From positions 930,001 through 994,000 of the forward strand of contig NZ_JAIEZN010000002.1 in NCBI RefSeq assembly GCF_020169335.1: DNA of 64,000 nt. Reading direction: 5' to 3'. Every line of letters begins with the position of its first letter. Position 1 is the first letter of the stretch. The notes under the pieces were generated by a model, which ran no database searches, was not told where the DNA came from, and saw nothing but the letters and a program-made list of their open reading frames with translations. The position numbers and the translations under genes are program-made. The DNA is from Devosia aquimaris (GTDB lineage: Bacteria > Pseudomonadota > Alphaproteobacteria > Rhizobiales > Devosiaceae). This document shows, one piece after another, positions 8,558 to 18,546 of this stretch.

Positions 8558-9460
8558 TTAGCGGACGATCAGCGTGCCAGCGCCGAATTCGGTGAACAGT
8601 TCCACCAGCACCACATGCGGCTGCTTGCCATTGAGGATCACCACGCCCTCAACGCCGCTGTCGAGCGCTTCCAGGCACGTTTCCACCTTGGGGATCATGC
8701 CGCCCGAAATGGTGCCATCGGCGATCAGCGCCTTGGCTTCGCGCACGCTGAGCTCGGGGATCAGCTTGCCGTCCTTGTCCAGCACGCCGGGCACGTCGGT
8801 GAGGAACAGCAGGCGCTTGGCGCCGAGCGAGCCGGCAATGGCGCCGGCAAAGGTATCGGCATTGATATTGTAGGTATTGCCGTCGCGGCCCGGGGCCACC
8901 GGCGCGATAACCGGGATCATCTCCGAGCGGGCCAACAGGTCGAGCAGCGTGCGATCGACTTCGACGGGTTCACCCACATAGCCCAGATCAAGCGCGCGCT
9001 CGATGTTGGACGAAGGGTCCTTGACGGTCTTTTCCGCCTTGCGGGCAAAGACCATGTTGCCGTCTTTGCCGCACAGGCCGATGGCCCATTCGCCCTCGGC
9101 ATTGATCAGGGCGACGATTTCCTTGTTGATCGAGCCGGCCAGGACCATCTCGACCACTTCCATGGTCCGCTTGTCGGTGACGCGCAACCCGCCTTCGAAC
9201 TTGGATTCGATGCCCAGGTTCTTGAGCATCAGGGCGATCTGCGGACCGCCGCCATGCACCACGATGGGATTGACCTTGGACTGCTTGAGCAGCGCGATGT
9301 CGCGCGCGAAGGCCTGGCCCAGCTTGGCATCGCCCATGGCGTGGCCGCCGTATTTCACCACGACCGTCTTGCCCTCGTAGCGCTGCATATAGGGCAGGGC
9401 CTGGGCGAGAATGCCGGCATCGTGGCTGAACCGGTCGGTCAAACTGCTTTCTTCGGACAT
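8558..9460 (-). CDS. argB: Acetylglutamate kinase
   Basis: A 300-residue amino-acid-kinase-fold enzyme that phosphorylates N-acetyl-L-glutamate with ATP, the second step of arginine synthesis. Visible signatures are VVKYGGHAM (phosphate-binding Lys36), VVHGGGPQI (about 68-76), [13 protein letters not shown] and the C-terminal [14 protein letters not shown], all standard for ArgB. Length is normal. The ATG at 9460 is used; an upstream TTG (9472) has no better ribosome-binding site. In many Hyphomicrobiales argB directly follows engB in the rpmH-rnpA-yidC-engB operon, but here a 6-kb block of opposite orientation separates them. Confidence 0.96.
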   Translation of the reverse strand: MSEESSLTDRFSHDAGILAQALPYMQRYEGKTVVVKYGGHAMGDAKLGQAFARDIALLKQSKVNPIVVHGGGPQIALMLKNLGIESKFEGGLRVTDKRTMEVVEMVLAGSINKEIVALINAEGEWAIGLCGKDGNMVFARKAEKTVKDPSSNIERALDLGYVGEPVEVDRTLLDLLARSEMIPVIAPVAPGRDGNTYNINADTFAGAIAGSLGAKRLLFLTDVPGVLDKDGKLIPELSVREAKALIADGTISGGMIPKVETCLEALDSGVEGVVILNGKQPHVVLVELFTEFGAGTLIVR

Positions 9461-9653
9461 CGGCGGACCCAATCGGTTGGTCGAACGGCACTAAAAACCC
9501 GCAACGGGCATAAAGCATCGGGGAGCAAAGGAAAAGGCGGTTGCGCCTGTTTCTCACTGATCCACCGCGCCCCCTGCTGCGTTCAAGCCATGGCTAATCC
9601 CAAGAACCGGGCAAGGGGCGGGATAGGCAGTCAGCAGGAGGTGCGCTACAGCT

Positions 9654-10208
9654 ATGGCCATGACACAGACACCCTCGCAGGATATTGCCGAGTTGATATC
9701 CCGCTGCGCCCTGCGCGACCGTGCTGCATTTCGCTTGCTCTATGAACGCACCAGCGCGAAACTTTTCGGCGTTACCCTGCGTATCTTGAGAGACCGCTCG
9801 GAAGCGGAAGAAGCCGTGCAGGAAGTCTATGTGAAGATCTGGCAACGCGCCGATCGTTACGTCGCCGGCACCACCAGCCCCATCAGCTGGCTGGTCGCTG
9901 TGGCCCGCAACCATTCACTGGACGTTCTGCGCGCCCGCCGCCCGCCTTCCGACGACATCGACGAGGCTATTGATATTGCCGACAGCGGCCCCTCCCCGGA
10001 GCGGGCCACCCAGGACAATCAGCAACGCGGCCAGATCGAGAATTGCCTAGGCACGCTCGAGCCCGATCGTGCCGACGCGGTGCGCGGAGCCTACCTCGAT
10101 GGCTATAGCTACGAGGAACTGGCCAGCCGCTACGCCGTGCCCTTGAACACGATGCGGACCTGGCTGCGCCGGAGTCTGATCAAATTGAAAGACTGCCTGA
10201 GCGCATGA
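9654..10208 (+). CDS. ECF (group 4) RNA polymerase sigma factor
   Basis: A 184-residue sigma-70 family protein with only regions 2 and 4. Region 2 covers about residues 15-85 (LLYERTSAKLFGVTLRIL, then AEEAVQEVYVKIWQRA) and region 4 about 125-180 with the helix-turn-helix YSYEELASRYAVPLNTMRTW. The start has AGGAGG 12 nt upstream. Its stop overlaps the anti-sigma gene start (ATGA at 10205-10208), indicating translational coupling. Together with the RskA-like anti-sigma factor and the fasciclin gene it resembles the mycobacterial sigK-rskA-mpt70/83 arrangement. The signal that frees the sigma factor is unknown. Confidence 0.93.
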   Translation: MAMTQTPSQDIAELISRCALRDRAAFRLLYERTSAKLFGVTLRILRDRSEAEEAVQEVYVKIWQRADRYVAGTTSPISWLVAVARNHSLDVLRARRPPSDDIDEAIDIADSGPSPERATQDNQQRGQIENCLGTLEPDRADAVRGAYLDGYSYEELASRYAVPLNTMRTWLRRSLIKLKDCLSA

Positions 10209-10924
10209 GCACCGGTGAAGACAGCGACAGAGACATTGAAGGCCGCAACGCCTTGGTGGCCGAGTATGTGCTCGGTCTGCTGCCGTCTGGTCAGCATGAG
10301 CGCGTCGCGCGCCTGATCGAGAACGATCAGCGCCTGCGTGCCGAGCGTGATTTCTGGCAGTCCCGCTTCTCGGCCCTGGATGACCAGTTTGAGGAAGTGG
10401 TGCCGCCGCGCCACCTGCTCGGCGCCATCGAAGCGCGTGCCTTTGGCGAAACCGTGGCATCCGGCCCGGTCGCCCGCTTCTGGGACAATCTCAATCTTTG
10501 GCGCGGTATCGCCGCCGGTGCCCTTGCCGTGGCCGTGGCCGCTGTGGGCTTCAACCTGATGCAGCCCGCCGCCGATGTCTCGAGCCTGACGACCCAGCTT
10601 GTTGCCGCGCTTGAGGAAGAGGGCAGCAATGTCAAATTCGTCGCGCTCTACGATGGCGCCGGCAATGTGCGGCTGACCGCACTGTCTGGAGAGCCTGTGC
10701 CCGACAAGGATTTCGAGCTCTGGGCCATCCAGGGCGGTAACAATCCTGTGTCCATGGGCGTGATCCCGGTGGCTGAGCGCAGCTCCGTTGCCGTGACGCC
10801 TGATGTACTCGCCGGTTTGGGCGAAGGCTCGGTCTTGGCCATCACGCTCGAACAGGCTGGCGGCTCACCCGACGGCCTGCCGCATGGGCCCATCGTGGCC
10901 AAGGGCGCGGTGACCCGCATCTAG
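10205..10924 (+). CDS. Membrane-bound anti-sigma factor, RskA-like
   Basis: 239 residues. The N-terminal cytosolic part (about 10-95) has the short helical anti-sigma module (EYVLGLLPSGQHERVARLI), residues 101-119 form a single membrane span (GIAAGALAVAVAAVGFNLM), and the C-terminal part is the periplasmic RskA-type domain (DFELWAIQGGNNPVSMGVIP, then GSVLAITLEQAGGSPDGLP). Family members hold their sigma factor at the membrane and release it after proteolysis or redox signals. The gene overlaps its sigma partner by 4 bp, so the pair is almost certainly a functional unit. Confidence 0.92.
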   Translation: MSTGEDSDRDIEGRNALVAEYVLGLLPSGQHERVARLIENDQRLRAERDFWQSRFSALDDQFEEVVPPRHLLGAIEARAFGETVASGPVARFWDNLNLWRGIAAGALAVAVAAVGFNLMQPAADVSSLTTQLVAALEEEGSNVKFVALYDGAGNVRLTALSGEPVPDKDFELWAIQGGNNPVSMGVIPVAERSSVAVTPDVLAGLGEGSVLAITLEQAGGSPDGLPHGPIVAKGAVTRI

Positions 10925-11082
10925 TCTATCGGACTGCTGGCGCAAGTCTAAAATCTTGTGGCGAAATTGTGTCCGCTATCCTTTGGGGTGGCGGGCGCCT
11001 CTGTGTTGATCGATGGCTGAACAGGCGTCGAAAAAGAAAATACTGCGTCAGCGTTCTTTTTGACGATTTTTCTGAAATCAGG

Positions 11083-11109
11083 TGAAACTAATCTGCGGGC
11101 CCTGCCGTT
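11083..11109 (+). promoter_or_regulatory. Possible ECF-type promoter before the fasciclin gene
   Basis: TGAAAC (11083-11088) and CGTT (11106-11109) are 17 bp apart, 54 bp before the fasciclin ATG. The motifs resemble -35/-10 elements read by several alphaproteobacterial ECF factors. I saw no clear second copy before the sigma gene itself, so assignment to this sigma factor is only a hypothesis. Confidence 0.35.
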
Positions 11110-11163
11110 TCTCCCTATGTCCCAGACGAAAAATGGGAACCAAACACAGGAAGGACTACGTCA

Positions 11164-11730
11164 ATGACCCTCTCGATCCGCGCTCTCTCGCTCGCTGCCA
11201 TGCTCTCGGTTGCCTCTGTTGCCGGCGCAATGGCGCAGGACAATCCGATGGTTGGCGGCGCCGCCATGTATGCCGACAAGAACATTGTCGAAAATGCCGT
11301 GAACTCGGCTGACCACACCACTCTGGTTGCCGCCGTGCAGGCTGCTGGCCTGGTGGAAACCCTGTCCGGCCCCGGCCCGTTCACCGTTCTGGCCCCCGTC
11401 AACGCAGCCTTCGACGCTCTGCCGGCCGGCACTGTCGAAACCCTGCTGAAGCCCGAAAACAAGGAAATGCTGTCCACGATCCTGGCTTGCCATGTGATCC
11501 CGGCCAAGGCCCTGTCCACCGACATCGTCGGCATGGTTGAAGCCGATGGCGGCGAGCATGTTGTGGACACCGTTGGTGGCTGCAAGCTGACCCTCAAGGC
11601 CGCTGACGGCAAGGTCACCGTGACCGACGAGAATGGCACCGTTGCCAACGTGACCATCGCCGACGTGATCCAGTCCAATGGCGTGATCCACGTGATCGAT
11701 GCCGTGCTGACCCCCAAGTCCGCCATGTAA
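11164..11730 (+). CDS. Secreted fasciclin (FAS1) domain protein
   Basis: 188 residues: a signal peptide (about 1-23, ending GAMAQ) and one FAS1 domain of about 140 residues. The two conserved FAS1 boxes are present: GPGPFTVLAPVNAAFDALPA (H1 region) and the C-terminal IQSNGVIHVIDAVLTPKS. FAS1 domains mediate adhesion or envelope interactions; bacterial copies are often under ECF sigma control. The gene stands alone with a candidate ECF promoter upstream and hairpins downstream, next to a sigma/anti-sigma pair. Function beyond secretion and fold is not evident. Confidence 0.92.
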   Translation: MTLSIRALSLAAMLSVASVAGAMAQDNPMVGGAAMYADKNIVENAVNSADHTTLVAAVQAAGLVETLSGPGPFTVLAPVNAAFDALPAGTVETLLKPENKEMLSTILACHVIPAKALSTDIVGMVEADGGEHVVDTVGGCKLTLKAADGKVTVTDENGTVANVTIADVIQSNGVIHVIDAVLTPKSAM

Positions 11731-11735
11731 CCAAG

Positions 11736-11788
11736 CAATGCGCCAGACCGAATGGCGCATTGAGAGAAGCGGCATCCGGTTGCTTCTC
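11736..11788 (+). terminator. Two hairpins after the fasciclin gene
   Basis: A perfect 10-bp stem CAATGCGCCA / TGGCGCATTG (11736-11762) is followed by a 7-bp stem GAGAAGC / GCTTCTC (11764-11788). Neither has a strong T-tract, so termination efficiency is uncertain. Confidence 0.5.
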
Positions 11789-11912
11789 ACCATAACTTGA
11801 CGTGGCATCGCCTTGCCCAAGGTTCTACGATGCCCGTCAACCAGCCCCGCGCCGCGCCCGCAGTCCCTCCTGCGCTGCCTGGTGCGGGGCAATCGCATTG
11901 AGGAGAACGCAT

Positions 11913-12407
11913 ATGATCATCGATCGTCGCAACCTGCTCGCCGGCGGCACTGCCCTGGCCGCCCTGGCCGGTGTGTTCGGCCTGCGCCTGACGGGCTCCG
12001 CCGATGCAGCCGAAGGCAACTTCCCCTTCAAGCTCAGCGATGCCGAGTGGAAGGCCAAGCTCACCCCCGAGGCCTATGACGTTCTGCGTCACGAGGCCAC
12101 CGAGCGCCCCTACACGTCTCCGCTCAATGACGAGCACCGCCCGGGCACATTTGCCTGCGCCGGCTGCGACCAGCCGCTGTTTGCCAGCGAGACCAAGTTC
12201 GACAGCGGCACCGGCTGGCCGAGCTTTTACACCTTCATCGATGGCGCCATCGGCACCTCCGAGGACACGAGCCTGTTTATGACCCGCACCGAAGTGCACT
12301 GCTCCAATTGCGGCGGGCATCAGGGACACGTGTTCGAGGATGGCCCGGCCCCCACCGGCCTGCGCTATTGCATCAACGGCGTCGCCCTCAAGTTCCTGCC
12401 AGCCTGA
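11913..12407 (+). CDS. msrB: Exported methionine-(R)-sulfoxide reductase
   Basis: 164 residues. The N-terminus DRRNLLAGG followed by a hydrophobic stretch is a twin-arginine-like export signal, so the enzyme should act in the periplasm. The catalytic domain (about 36-164) reduces methionine-R-sulfoxide in proteins. Zinc ligands are Cys82/Cys85 (CAGC) and Cys130/Cys133 (CSNC); the substrate motif GWPSF and the catalytic Cys153 in RYCIN are intact. AGGAG lies 8 nt before the ATG at 11913, which excludes the longer upstream frame. Its position next to the sigma/anti-sigma/fasciclin genes suggests an envelope-oxidation response. Confidence 0.93.
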   Translation: MIIDRRNLLAGGTALAALAGVFGLRLTGSADAAEGNFPFKLSDAEWKAKLTPEAYDVLRHEATERPYTSPLNDEHRPGTFACAGCDQPLFASETKFDSGTGWPSFYTFIDGAIGTSEDTSLFMTRTEVHCSNCGGHQGHVFEDGPAPTGLRYCINGVALKFLPA

Positions 12408-12514
12408 TCGCGGCTTACACCTGACGCCTGTGCATGCCCGCCCCTCCCGGCGGGCATTGCCTTGGGCCCGATGCCGGGGTTAAACCCCGACGCAGCCAGG
12501 AGCCCAAGCCCGAT

Positions 12515-13228
12515 ATGAAACTGACCATTGTCCAGACCGGTGAAGTCCCCCTGCCGCTGCGCGACCGCTTCGGCCCCTATCGCAAGATGTTCGAGGCGAT
12601 GTTCGATCGGACCGGGCAGGGCTTCAGCTATGAGACGGTCAATGTCGCCGATGGCGAGCCCTTTCCGGATCTGGCGGGTGTCGAGGGCATTGTCATCACC
12701 GGCTCGGCTGCCGGTGTCTATGACGACCTGCCCTGGATGAACCCCCTGCGCAGTTTCATCCGCGATGCCTATGGCCGACGCACGCCCATGCTGGGCGTCT
12801 GCTTTGGCCACCAGATCATGGCCGATGCGCTGGGCGGGGATGTGCGCAAGTCAGAGAAAGGCTGGGGCCTGGGCCGGCACAGCTATCGCCTCATCGGCCA
12901 ACCTGACCTGCTGCGCGGCGCGCCGTCGAGCGTGGCGGTGGCCTGTTCACACCAGGACCAGGTGATCGTGCCGCCATCGGAGGCCGAGGTGATCCTGGCC
13001 TCCGACTTCACCCCCAACGCGGGCCTGGCCTATCGCAACGGCGCCGCCCTCAGCTTCCAGCCCCATCCTGAATTCGAGGACGACTATACCCTGGCCCTTG
13101 CCGAGATGCGCCGTGGTAAGGCCCCCGACGCGGTGGTCGACAGGGCCGTGGATTCGATATCCACGCCATCCGACAGTGGGCTGGTCGCCAATGCCATTGC
13201 CCGTTTTTTGGCTCGATCAGGCATTTAA
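12515..13228 (+). CDS. Class I glutamine amidotransferase-like protein
   Basis: 237 residues of the stand-alone GATase1 (GMP synthase glutaminase-like) type. The nucleophile elbow is GVCFGHQ (Cys96) and the other triad members are His184 and Glu186 in FQPHPEFE, so it should hydrolyse glutamine or a gamma-glutamyl amide. No synthetase domain or partner gene is adjacent; related stand-alone proteins act on gamma-glutamyl compounds or are uncharacterised. The ATG at 12515 begins the conserved domain and follows CAGGAG. It lies between msrB and the chemoreceptor on the same strand, but spacing of about 100 bp on each side argues for separate transcription. Confidence 0.85.
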   Translation: MKLTIVQTGEVPLPLRDRFGPYRKMFEAMFDRTGQGFSYETVNVADGEPFPDLAGVEGIVITGSAAGVYDDLPWMNPLRSFIRDAYGRRTPMLGVCFGHQIMADALGGDVRKSEKGWGLGRHSYRLIGQPDLLRGAPSSVAVACSHQDQVIVPPSEAEVILASDFTPNAGLAYRNGAALSFQPHPEFEDDYTLALAEMRRGKAPDAVVDRAVDSISTPSDSGLVANAIARFLARSGI

Positions 13229-13310
13229 GTGCGCGCAAACGGCTTTGCCGCAACGATGAATTAACCCAAACGCGCCAAATTTCTTCGGATATATCTCGGA
13301 GGGCGCCCGT

Positions 13311-15245
13311 ATGCTCAACATCAATCGCTGGTCAGTCATTCAGAAGCTTCTGGCCGTTTTTGCCGGTTTCGGCGCGGTTGTGAGCCTGTTGGGCGCTGTG
13401 GCGCTCTATGGCGCCTATGACCTGGCAGCGCGCGGCGACGCCATTGGCGCCCGGCTTGCGCCACTGGGCGATGCGGCCATGGAGATCAAGCTCAACGCCA
13501 CCACCGGACACCTCTATTTTGAAGAGATCATGGGCGGCGACGAGTCCGAGAGCATTGACGCCTTCTGGGGCTATCTGGACGAAACCCAGTTCTACATCGA
13601 CGCCATCGGCAAGGGTGCAAAGAACGAGGAAGGCACGTTCATTGCCACCGACAATCCCAAGGTGCTCGCTGAACTGGCCGATGTGCAGTCCGCGCTGGAC
13701 GCGTTCCGCGTCTCGGCCGAACAGCGCTACGCCCAGCGCGGCGGCGACGCCGGCGCCGGGACGCCTGCCGACGCGGCCTTTGACGCCAGCTTCGATACGC
13801 TGATCACTGCCGCCGACCTGGTGGAGACTGAACTGCATACCGCCATGGAACAGGGGCTCGATGCCCTGGCCAATGCGCGGGTCTTTGCCATGATCTCGCT
13901 GATTCTGGCCGGCGTTGGCGCCGCGTCGGGCTGTACCATGGTGATCGTCTTCTTCATCCGCGTGGTCTCGAGCCGCCTGCGCAGCCTGGTGGCTATTTCC
14001 AAGGCGCTGGCCGCCGGCGACACCAGCGTCGACATTCCGGCCCAGAAGGCCCAGGACGAGCTGACGGTGATGTTCGACGCCTTCACCGGCTTCAAGGGCG
14101 CCCTGGCAGAAAAGGCCGCCTTCGAGCAGGCCGATCGCGCCCGCGGCGCCGAGAGCCTGCTGCGCCAGCAGGCCTCCGATCGCCTGGCCGGCGACCTCAG
14201 CACCACCGTCGATGCCGTCATGGACGGCGATCTCTCCCGCCGGGTCGACGACCGCTATGAACAGGCCGACCTCGCCAGTCTCGCCGGACAGGTCAATGCC
14301 CTGATCACGGCCATGGACACCGGCCTGAGCGAGACCGACCGCGTGCTGGCGGCCCTGGCTAATGCCGACCTGACCCAGCGCATGACCGGCAATTTCCGCG
14401 GCGCTTTCGCCGACCTGCGCGACAATACAAATGCGGTGGCCGACAAGCTCTCCGATGTCATGCAGGAGCTGCGCAGCACCTCCCGCGCCCTGCGCACGGC
14501 CACGGGCGAAATCCTGGCCGGTGCCAATGACCTGAGCGAACGCACCACCCGCCAGGCCGCCACGGTGGAACAGACCTCCGCCACGGTCGAACAGCTGGCC
14601 GCCACGGTGACCGAAAATGCGGCTCGCGCCGAAGACGCCAATGGCGCCGCCACCGCGGCCGCCCGCATCGCCATTGAAAGCGGTTCGGCCATGGAGAATG
14701 CTACCGCTGCGATGGAACGCATTTCGGCCGCCTCGGCCAAGATTTCCAACATCATTGGCCTGATCGACGACGTGGCCTTCCAGACCAATCTGTTGGCGCT
14801 CAATGCCTCGGTGGAAGCCGCCCGCGCTGGCGAGGCCGGCAAGGGCTTTGCCGTGGTCGCCATCGAAGTGCGGCGCCTGGCACAGTCGGCCGCCGAAGCC
14901 TCGCTGGAGATCAAGAAGCTGATCGAGCTGTCCGTCGGCGAAGTCCAGTCCGGCACCGACATCGTGATGGGCGTGGCCGATCGCGTCGGCGCGCTCAACG
15001 CCTCGGTCACCGAGAGCGGCAAGCTGATCAGCGAAATCGCCAAGGCCAGCCGCAGCCAGGCCGCTGCCATTGCCGAGGTCAGCGTCGCCGTGCGCCAGAT
15101 GGACGAGATCACCCAGCACAATGCGGCGCTGGTGGAAGAGACCAATGCCGCCATTGAGCAGACCGAATCCCAGGCCAGCGAGCTTGATCGCATCGTCGCC
15201 GGATTCAACCTCACTGAAACCGCCCGCGCCCGCCGCGCCGCCTAG
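13311..15245 (+). CDS. Methyl-accepting chemotaxis protein
   Basis: 644 residues. Membrane span 1 is at about 11-36, a periplasmic sensor of about 155 residues follows, span 2 is at about 191-217 with a HAMP domain after it, and the signalling domain occupies roughly 390-625. The signalling tip is recognisable ([20 protein letters not shown], then GKGFAVVA). The long linker between the HAMP and the signalling domain (about 270-385) looks like a second HAMP-like unit. The C-terminus ends ARRAA, without the NWETF-type tether for CheR/CheB. No che genes are nearby. A start with GGAGG 8 nt upstream is clear. Ligand unknown. Confidence 0.94.
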   Translation: MLNINRWSVIQKLLAVFAGFGAVVSLLGAVALYGAYDLAARGDAIGARLAPLGDAAMEIKLNATTGHLYFEEIMGGDESESIDAFWGYLDETQFYIDAIGKGAKNEEGTFIATDNPKVLAELADVQSALDAFRVSAEQRYAQRGGDAGAGTPADAAFDASFDTLITAADLVETELHTAMEQGLDALANARVFAMISLILAGVGAASGCTMVIVFFIRVVSSRLRSLVAISKALAAGDTSVDIPAQKAQDELTVMFDAFTGFKGALAEKAAFEQADRARGAESLLRQQASDRLAGDLSTTVDAVMDGDLSRRVDDRYEQADLASLAGQVNALITAMDTGLSETDRVLAALANADLTQRMTGNFRGAFADLRDNTNAVADKLSDVMQELRSTSRALRTATGEILAGANDLSERTTRQAATVEQTSATVEQLAATVTENAARAEDANGAATAAARIAIESGSAMENATAAMERISAASAKISNIIGLIDDVAFQTNLLALNASVEAARAGEAGKGFAVVAIEVRRLAQSAAEASLEIKKLIELSVGEVQSGTDIVMGVADRVGALNASVTESGKLISEIAKASRSQAAAIAEVSVAVRQMDEITQHNAALVEETNAAIEQTESQASELDRIVAGFNLTETARARRAA

Positions 15246-15270
15246 TCGGGGCAGGACGCAGGAATGCAAA

Positions 15271-15296
15271 AGCCAGGCGCGAGCCTGGCTTTTTTT
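15271..15296. terminator. Bidirectional terminator between the chemoreceptor and engB
   Basis: Stem AGCCAGGC / GCCTGGCT, loop GCGA, followed by TTTTTT on the plus strand. On the minus strand the same stem is followed by TTTT, so it can also end the engB transcript. Confidence 0.9.
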
Positions 15297-15323
15297 GTTA
15301 CCGGCGCTGCGTGCTCGACCAGT

Positions 15324-15968
15324 CTAGCTTTCGAGCAGCATGGCGATTTCGGTGCGCAGCTCCTTGAGGCCCTCGCCCTTGACCGATGAGGTCTCGATGA
15401 CATGCGGATGGGCGGCTGGCCGCTTGGCGATGGCCGCCTGGGTGGCCGCAATCACCTTGGCCAGTTCCTCCTTGCCCGGCTTGTCAGCCTTGGTCAGCAC
15501 CACCTGATAGCTGACCGCGGCCTTGTCCAGCTCGTTCATCACTGTCAGGTCATTGTCCTTGGGCCCATGGCGGCCATCGACCAGCACATAGACCCGGCGC
15601 AGCGTGGCCCGGCCGGTGAGATAGCGATGGATCAGCTTGGTCCAGGCGCGCACCTTGTCCTCGGGCGCCCTGGCATAGCCATAGCCCGGCATATCCACGA
15701 TACGCAGCGGCTCGCTCTGGCTCTCGAAGATGTTGAGCTCCTGCGTGCGGCCCGGCGTATTGGAGGTGCGCGCCAGCCCAGAGGTGCCGCACAGGGCATT
15801 GATCAGGCTCGACTTGCCCACATTGGAGCGCCCGGCAAAGGCGATCTCGACCTGATCCATGGGCGGCAGGTCGGCAATGCTGACGCAGCCTTTGACGAAC
15901 AGGAACGGCCGGGCGAACAGCAGCCGACCGCGCTCGATCATCTCGGGGGCATAGTCGATGGTGCTCAT
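15324..15968 (-). CDS. engB: Ribosome-biogenesis GTPase EngB/YihA
   Basis: A 214-residue TRAFAC-class GTPase needed for 50S subunit maturation. G1 is GRSNVGKS (46-53), the G2 region is TPGRTQ, G3 is DMPGYG (92-97) and G4 is TKAD (159-162). The ATG at 15968 is preceded by CGAGG at 5 nt; a TTG seven codons earlier is less convincing. It is the last gene of the rpmH-rnpA-yidC-engB operon, with a 76-bp gap containing a hairpin after yidC. Confidence 0.95.
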   Translation of the reverse strand: MSTIDYAPEMIERGRLLFARPFLFVKGCVSIADLPPMDQVEIAFAGRSNVGKSSLINALCGTSGLARTSNTPGRTQELNIFESQSEPLRIVDMPGYGYARAPEDKVRAWTKLIHRYLTGRATLRRVYVLVDGRHGPKDNDLTVMNELDKAAVSYQVVLTKADKPGKEELAKVIAATQAAIAKRPAAHPHVIETSSVKGEGLKELRTEIAMLLES

Positions 15969-15992
15969 GAGGGCCTCGTCTTCAAACAATGA

Positions 15993-16016
15993 GCCCGCCG
16001 GGCAAGGCCGGCGGGC
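15993..16016 (-). other. Intercistronic hairpin between yidC and engB
   Basis: Perfect 9-bp stem GCCCGCCGG / CCGGCGGGC with a 6-nt loop. There is no T-tract, so it is more likely a processing or stability element within the operon than a terminator. Confidence 0.5.
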
Positions 16017-16044
16017 AGGAGGGTGGTCTGACCGGTGTGCGCGA

Positions 16045-17892
16045 TCAGGGCTTGGTCGGTTCGCTGGCCTTGGGCTTGCGACGGAACGCGTCCAGGATAT
16101 TGCCCAGCAGGTTCACCTCGGCGCCATGGCGCTTCATGATGAAATACTGCTGCGCCACCGACAGCGTGTTGTTCCAGGCCCAGTAGATCACCAGACCCGC
16201 CGGGAAGGTGCCCAGCATGAAGGTGAAGATCACCGGCATCCAGTTGAAGATCATCGCCTGGGTCGGATCCGGCGGTGGCGGGTTGAGCTTCATCTGCACC
16301 CACATGGTGATGCCCATGATGACAGGCCACACGCCCAGGTGCAGGAAGCTGCCAATGATCGGCAGCGCGGTCGGATCCCAGGGGATCAGGCCGAACAGGG
16401 TGAAGATATTGGTCGGATCGGGCGCTGCCAGATCCTGGATCCAGCCAAAGAACGGCGCATGGCGCATGTCGAGGCTGATGAAGATGACGGTATAGAGCGC
16501 AAAGAACACCGGAATCTGGATCAGCACCGGCCAGCAACCGCTGAGCGGATTGATCTTTTCCTTCTTGTAGAGCTCCATCATGGCCTGCTGCTGGGCAGCC
16601 CGGTCGTCCTTGAGACGCTCCTGGATGGCCTTCATTTCCGGCTGCACGCGGCGCATGGCGGCCATGGACGCATAGGAGCGGCTGGCCAGCGGGAAGAACA
16701 GCGCCTTGACGATCACGGTCACCGCCAGAACGGCCAGGCCGAAATTACCGATCAGCCCATTCAGGAACGTCAGCAGATAATACATCGGCTTGGTCAGGAA
16801 GCTGAACCAGCCCCAGTCGATCAGCAGGTCGATACGGTCAAAGCCGTAAGTCTGCTGATAGCTGTTGATCACCGATTCTTCCTTGGCGCCGGCAAACAGA
16901 TAGCTCTGGTGGGTAACGGTGCTGCCGGCAGCGACCACGACCGGCGTGGTTTCCACAAAGCTGGTCTGGTAGTCGTCATAGCCGGCGTTGTTCTTCCAGG
17001 AGAACAGCGCATTGATATTGGTGTTGGGCTTGGGCAGCACGGCCGTGGCCCAGTATTTGTCCGAAAAGCCCAGCCAGCCGGTGGTGTTGTCGAAGCGCGC
17101 CTGCTGATCCTTCTGCAGGTCCGAGTACTTCTTGGACACCATGTTGTTCGAGCCCAGCACGCCATGGGGGCCTTCGTGCTGGATGAAGAAATTGGCGACC
17201 TTGGGCGTGCCGTGGCGGGCAACGCGGGCATAGGGGAAGAGCGCCACATCGCTGCTGCCGGTGTTCTCGATCGATTGATCGACCGTGAACAGGTAATAGT
17301 CGTCCACACTGAAGGTGCGACGGAAGATCAGGCCCTGGCCATTGTCCCAACGCAGCGTGACAGGCGTGGCCGCGGTCAGCGTGGTGGCGTCACCCTCGAC
17401 GGTCCAGACGCTCTTGCTGTCGGGCACCACCACATCGGTGCCGCTGGCCGGCACCCAGCCCTGCTCGGCAAAATAGGCATTGGGCGCGCCCGCTGGGGTC
17501 AGAAGCGTGATGATGGGCGACGTCGGATCGACCGTTTCGCGATACTGCTTGAGCTCAAGGTCATCCAGACGCGCGCCGGTGAGGTTGATCGAGCCAGCCA
17601 GGTCGGGCGTATCGATGGCGATGCGATCGCTGGCCGCGATGGCCTGGGCGCGGTCGGCATAGACCGGCGCGCCATCGCTGCTCACGGCGCCCGGCGTGCC
17701 GGCTGCCGCAACGGCATCGGTCGAGCCGGCCGACGGAGTCGCCAGCGCGGCCTCGGACTGCGCCTGCTCGGCCGCCAGCTGCGCCTGCTGCTGGGCCTGT
17801 TCCATGCGGGGGCCGGCAATGAAGAACTGCCAGCCAAACAGCACGAGCATGCTCAGCACGATGGCCAGGATCACATTGCGATTATCGTTCAT
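16045..17892 (-). CDS. yidC: Membrane protein insertase YidC
   Basis: A 615-residue inner-membrane insertase/chaperone of the Oxa1 superfamily that works alone or with SecYEG. An N-terminal anchor (about 8-24) is followed by an alanine/glutamine-rich linker, a large periplasmic beta-domain (about 75-360), and the conserved C-terminal core with five membrane spans. That core starts near [20 protein letters not shown] and includes [20 protein letters not shown]. The C-terminal tail is lysine/arginine-rich. The start overlaps the rnpA stop by 4 bp (ATGA), so the two are translationally coupled. Confidence 0.97.
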   Translation of the reverse strand: MNDNRNVILAIVLSMLVLFGWQFFIAGPRMEQAQQQAQLAAEQAQSEAALATPSAGSTDAVAAAGTPGAVSSDGAPVYADRAQAIAASDRIAIDTPDLAGSINLTGARLDDLELKQYRETVDPTSPIITLLTPAGAPNAYFAEQGWVPASGTDVVVPDSKSVWTVEGDATTLTAATPVTLRWDNGQGLIFRRTFSVDDYYLFTVDQSIENTGSSDVALFPYARVARHGTPKVANFFIQHEGPHGVLGSNNMVSKKYSDLQKDQQARFDNTTGWLGFSDKYWATAVLPKPNTNINALFSWKNNAGYDDYQTSFVETTPVVVAAGSTVTHQSYLFAGAKEESVINSYQQTYGFDRIDLLIDWGWFSFLTKPMYYLLTFLNGLIGNFGLAVLAVTVIVKALFFPLASRSYASMAAMRRVQPEMKAIQERLKDDRAAQQQAMMELYKKEKINPLSGCWPVLIQIPVFFALYTVIFISLDMRHAPFFGWIQDLAAPDPTNIFTLFGLIPWDPTALPIIGSFLHLGVWPVIMGITMWVQMKLNPPPPDPTQAMIFNWMPVIFTFMLGTFPAGLVIYWAWNNTLSVAQQYFIMKRHGAEVNLLGNILDAFRRKPKASEPTKP

Positions 17893-18293
17893 GGGTTCGG
17901 TTTCCGTGGGCCGCGGCCGGAAGAGTGTCGTTGGTCAGGCGATCTGGGGGCGTGCACACGCACAATCAAGGCCTCCAGATCGGCAACCAGTTTGGCAAAG
18001 GGTTCGCTCAGCGCTTCGCGCCGTCCGACCAGCACATAGTCGTGGGCGGGCACAAAGTCACGCGCGCATGCTGTCACAGCCGCGCGAAGACGACGTTTTA
18101 TGCGATTGCGTTCGGGGGAATTGCCCGTCTTCTTGGTGACGGTAAAGCCGATCCCCGCCTCGGGCAGGGGAGCCGGCACGACCTGTAGCCCAAACGCAGA
18201 GCGCCCGGCGCGATTGCCCCGGGCAGCCCTCTGGAATTGGGAACGCTTGGTCAACCGACGCAGGGCGTCGGGCTTTGGCGCATTGGCCGTCAT
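17889..18293 (-). CDS. rnpA: Ribonuclease P protein component
   Basis: 134 residues, basic; the protein subunit that assists the RNase P RNA in tRNA 5' maturation. The family signature appears as GFTVTKKTGNSPERNRIKRR. The C-terminus is extended by about 20 proline/arginine-rich residues. It sits 14 bp after rpmH and overlaps yidC by 4 bp, the order found across bacteria. Confidence 0.95.
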   Translation of the reverse strand: MTANAPKPDALRRLTKRSQFQRAARGNRAGRSAFGLQVVPAPLPEAGIGFTVTKKTGNSPERNRIKRRLRAAVTACARDFVPAHDYVLVGRREALSEPFAKLVADLEALIVRVHAPRSPDQRHSSGRGPRKPNP

Positions 18294-18307
18294 CCGGCCA
18301 GGCGGCC

Positions 18308-18442
18308 TTAGGCCGTGAGCTTCTTGCGGCCGTCGCGGCGGCGACGGTTGATGATCGCACGACCGTCCTTGGTGGCCATACGGGCACGGAAACCGTGGCG
18401 GCGGGCACGCACGAGCTGGGACGGCTGATAAGTACGTTTCAT
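18308..18442 (-). CDS. rpmH: 50S ribosomal protein L34
   Basis: 44 residues: it begins [18 protein letters not shown] and ends [12 protein letters not shown], the invariant L34 pattern. It is the first gene of the minus-strand operon rpmH-rnpA-yidC-engB. The start at 18442 is fixed by the conserved MKRT N-terminus. Confidence 0.97.
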   Translation of the reverse strand: MKRTYQPSQLVRARRHGFRARMATKDGRAIINRRRRDGRKKLTA

Positions 18443-18546
18443 GTCATCAAACCGCGCGGGGCACGGTTCCTCTGGCTGGGCTGCTCATGAGCAAGAATAT
18501 CGGACACACATCGAGCGCTGGGCGCCCACGGTGCGGGTTGGTGGCG

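Noticed and set aside
13332..15269. Long open frame antisense to the chemoreceptor gene
   Set aside because: Glycine/histidine-rich, low-complexity translation typical of the reverse of a GC-rich gene. It has no ribosome-binding site and no domain, while the plus strand encodes a complete chemoreceptor.
15958..18039. Long open frame antisense to yidC and rnpA
   Set aside because: Arginine/histidine-rich shadow of essential, fully recognisable genes.
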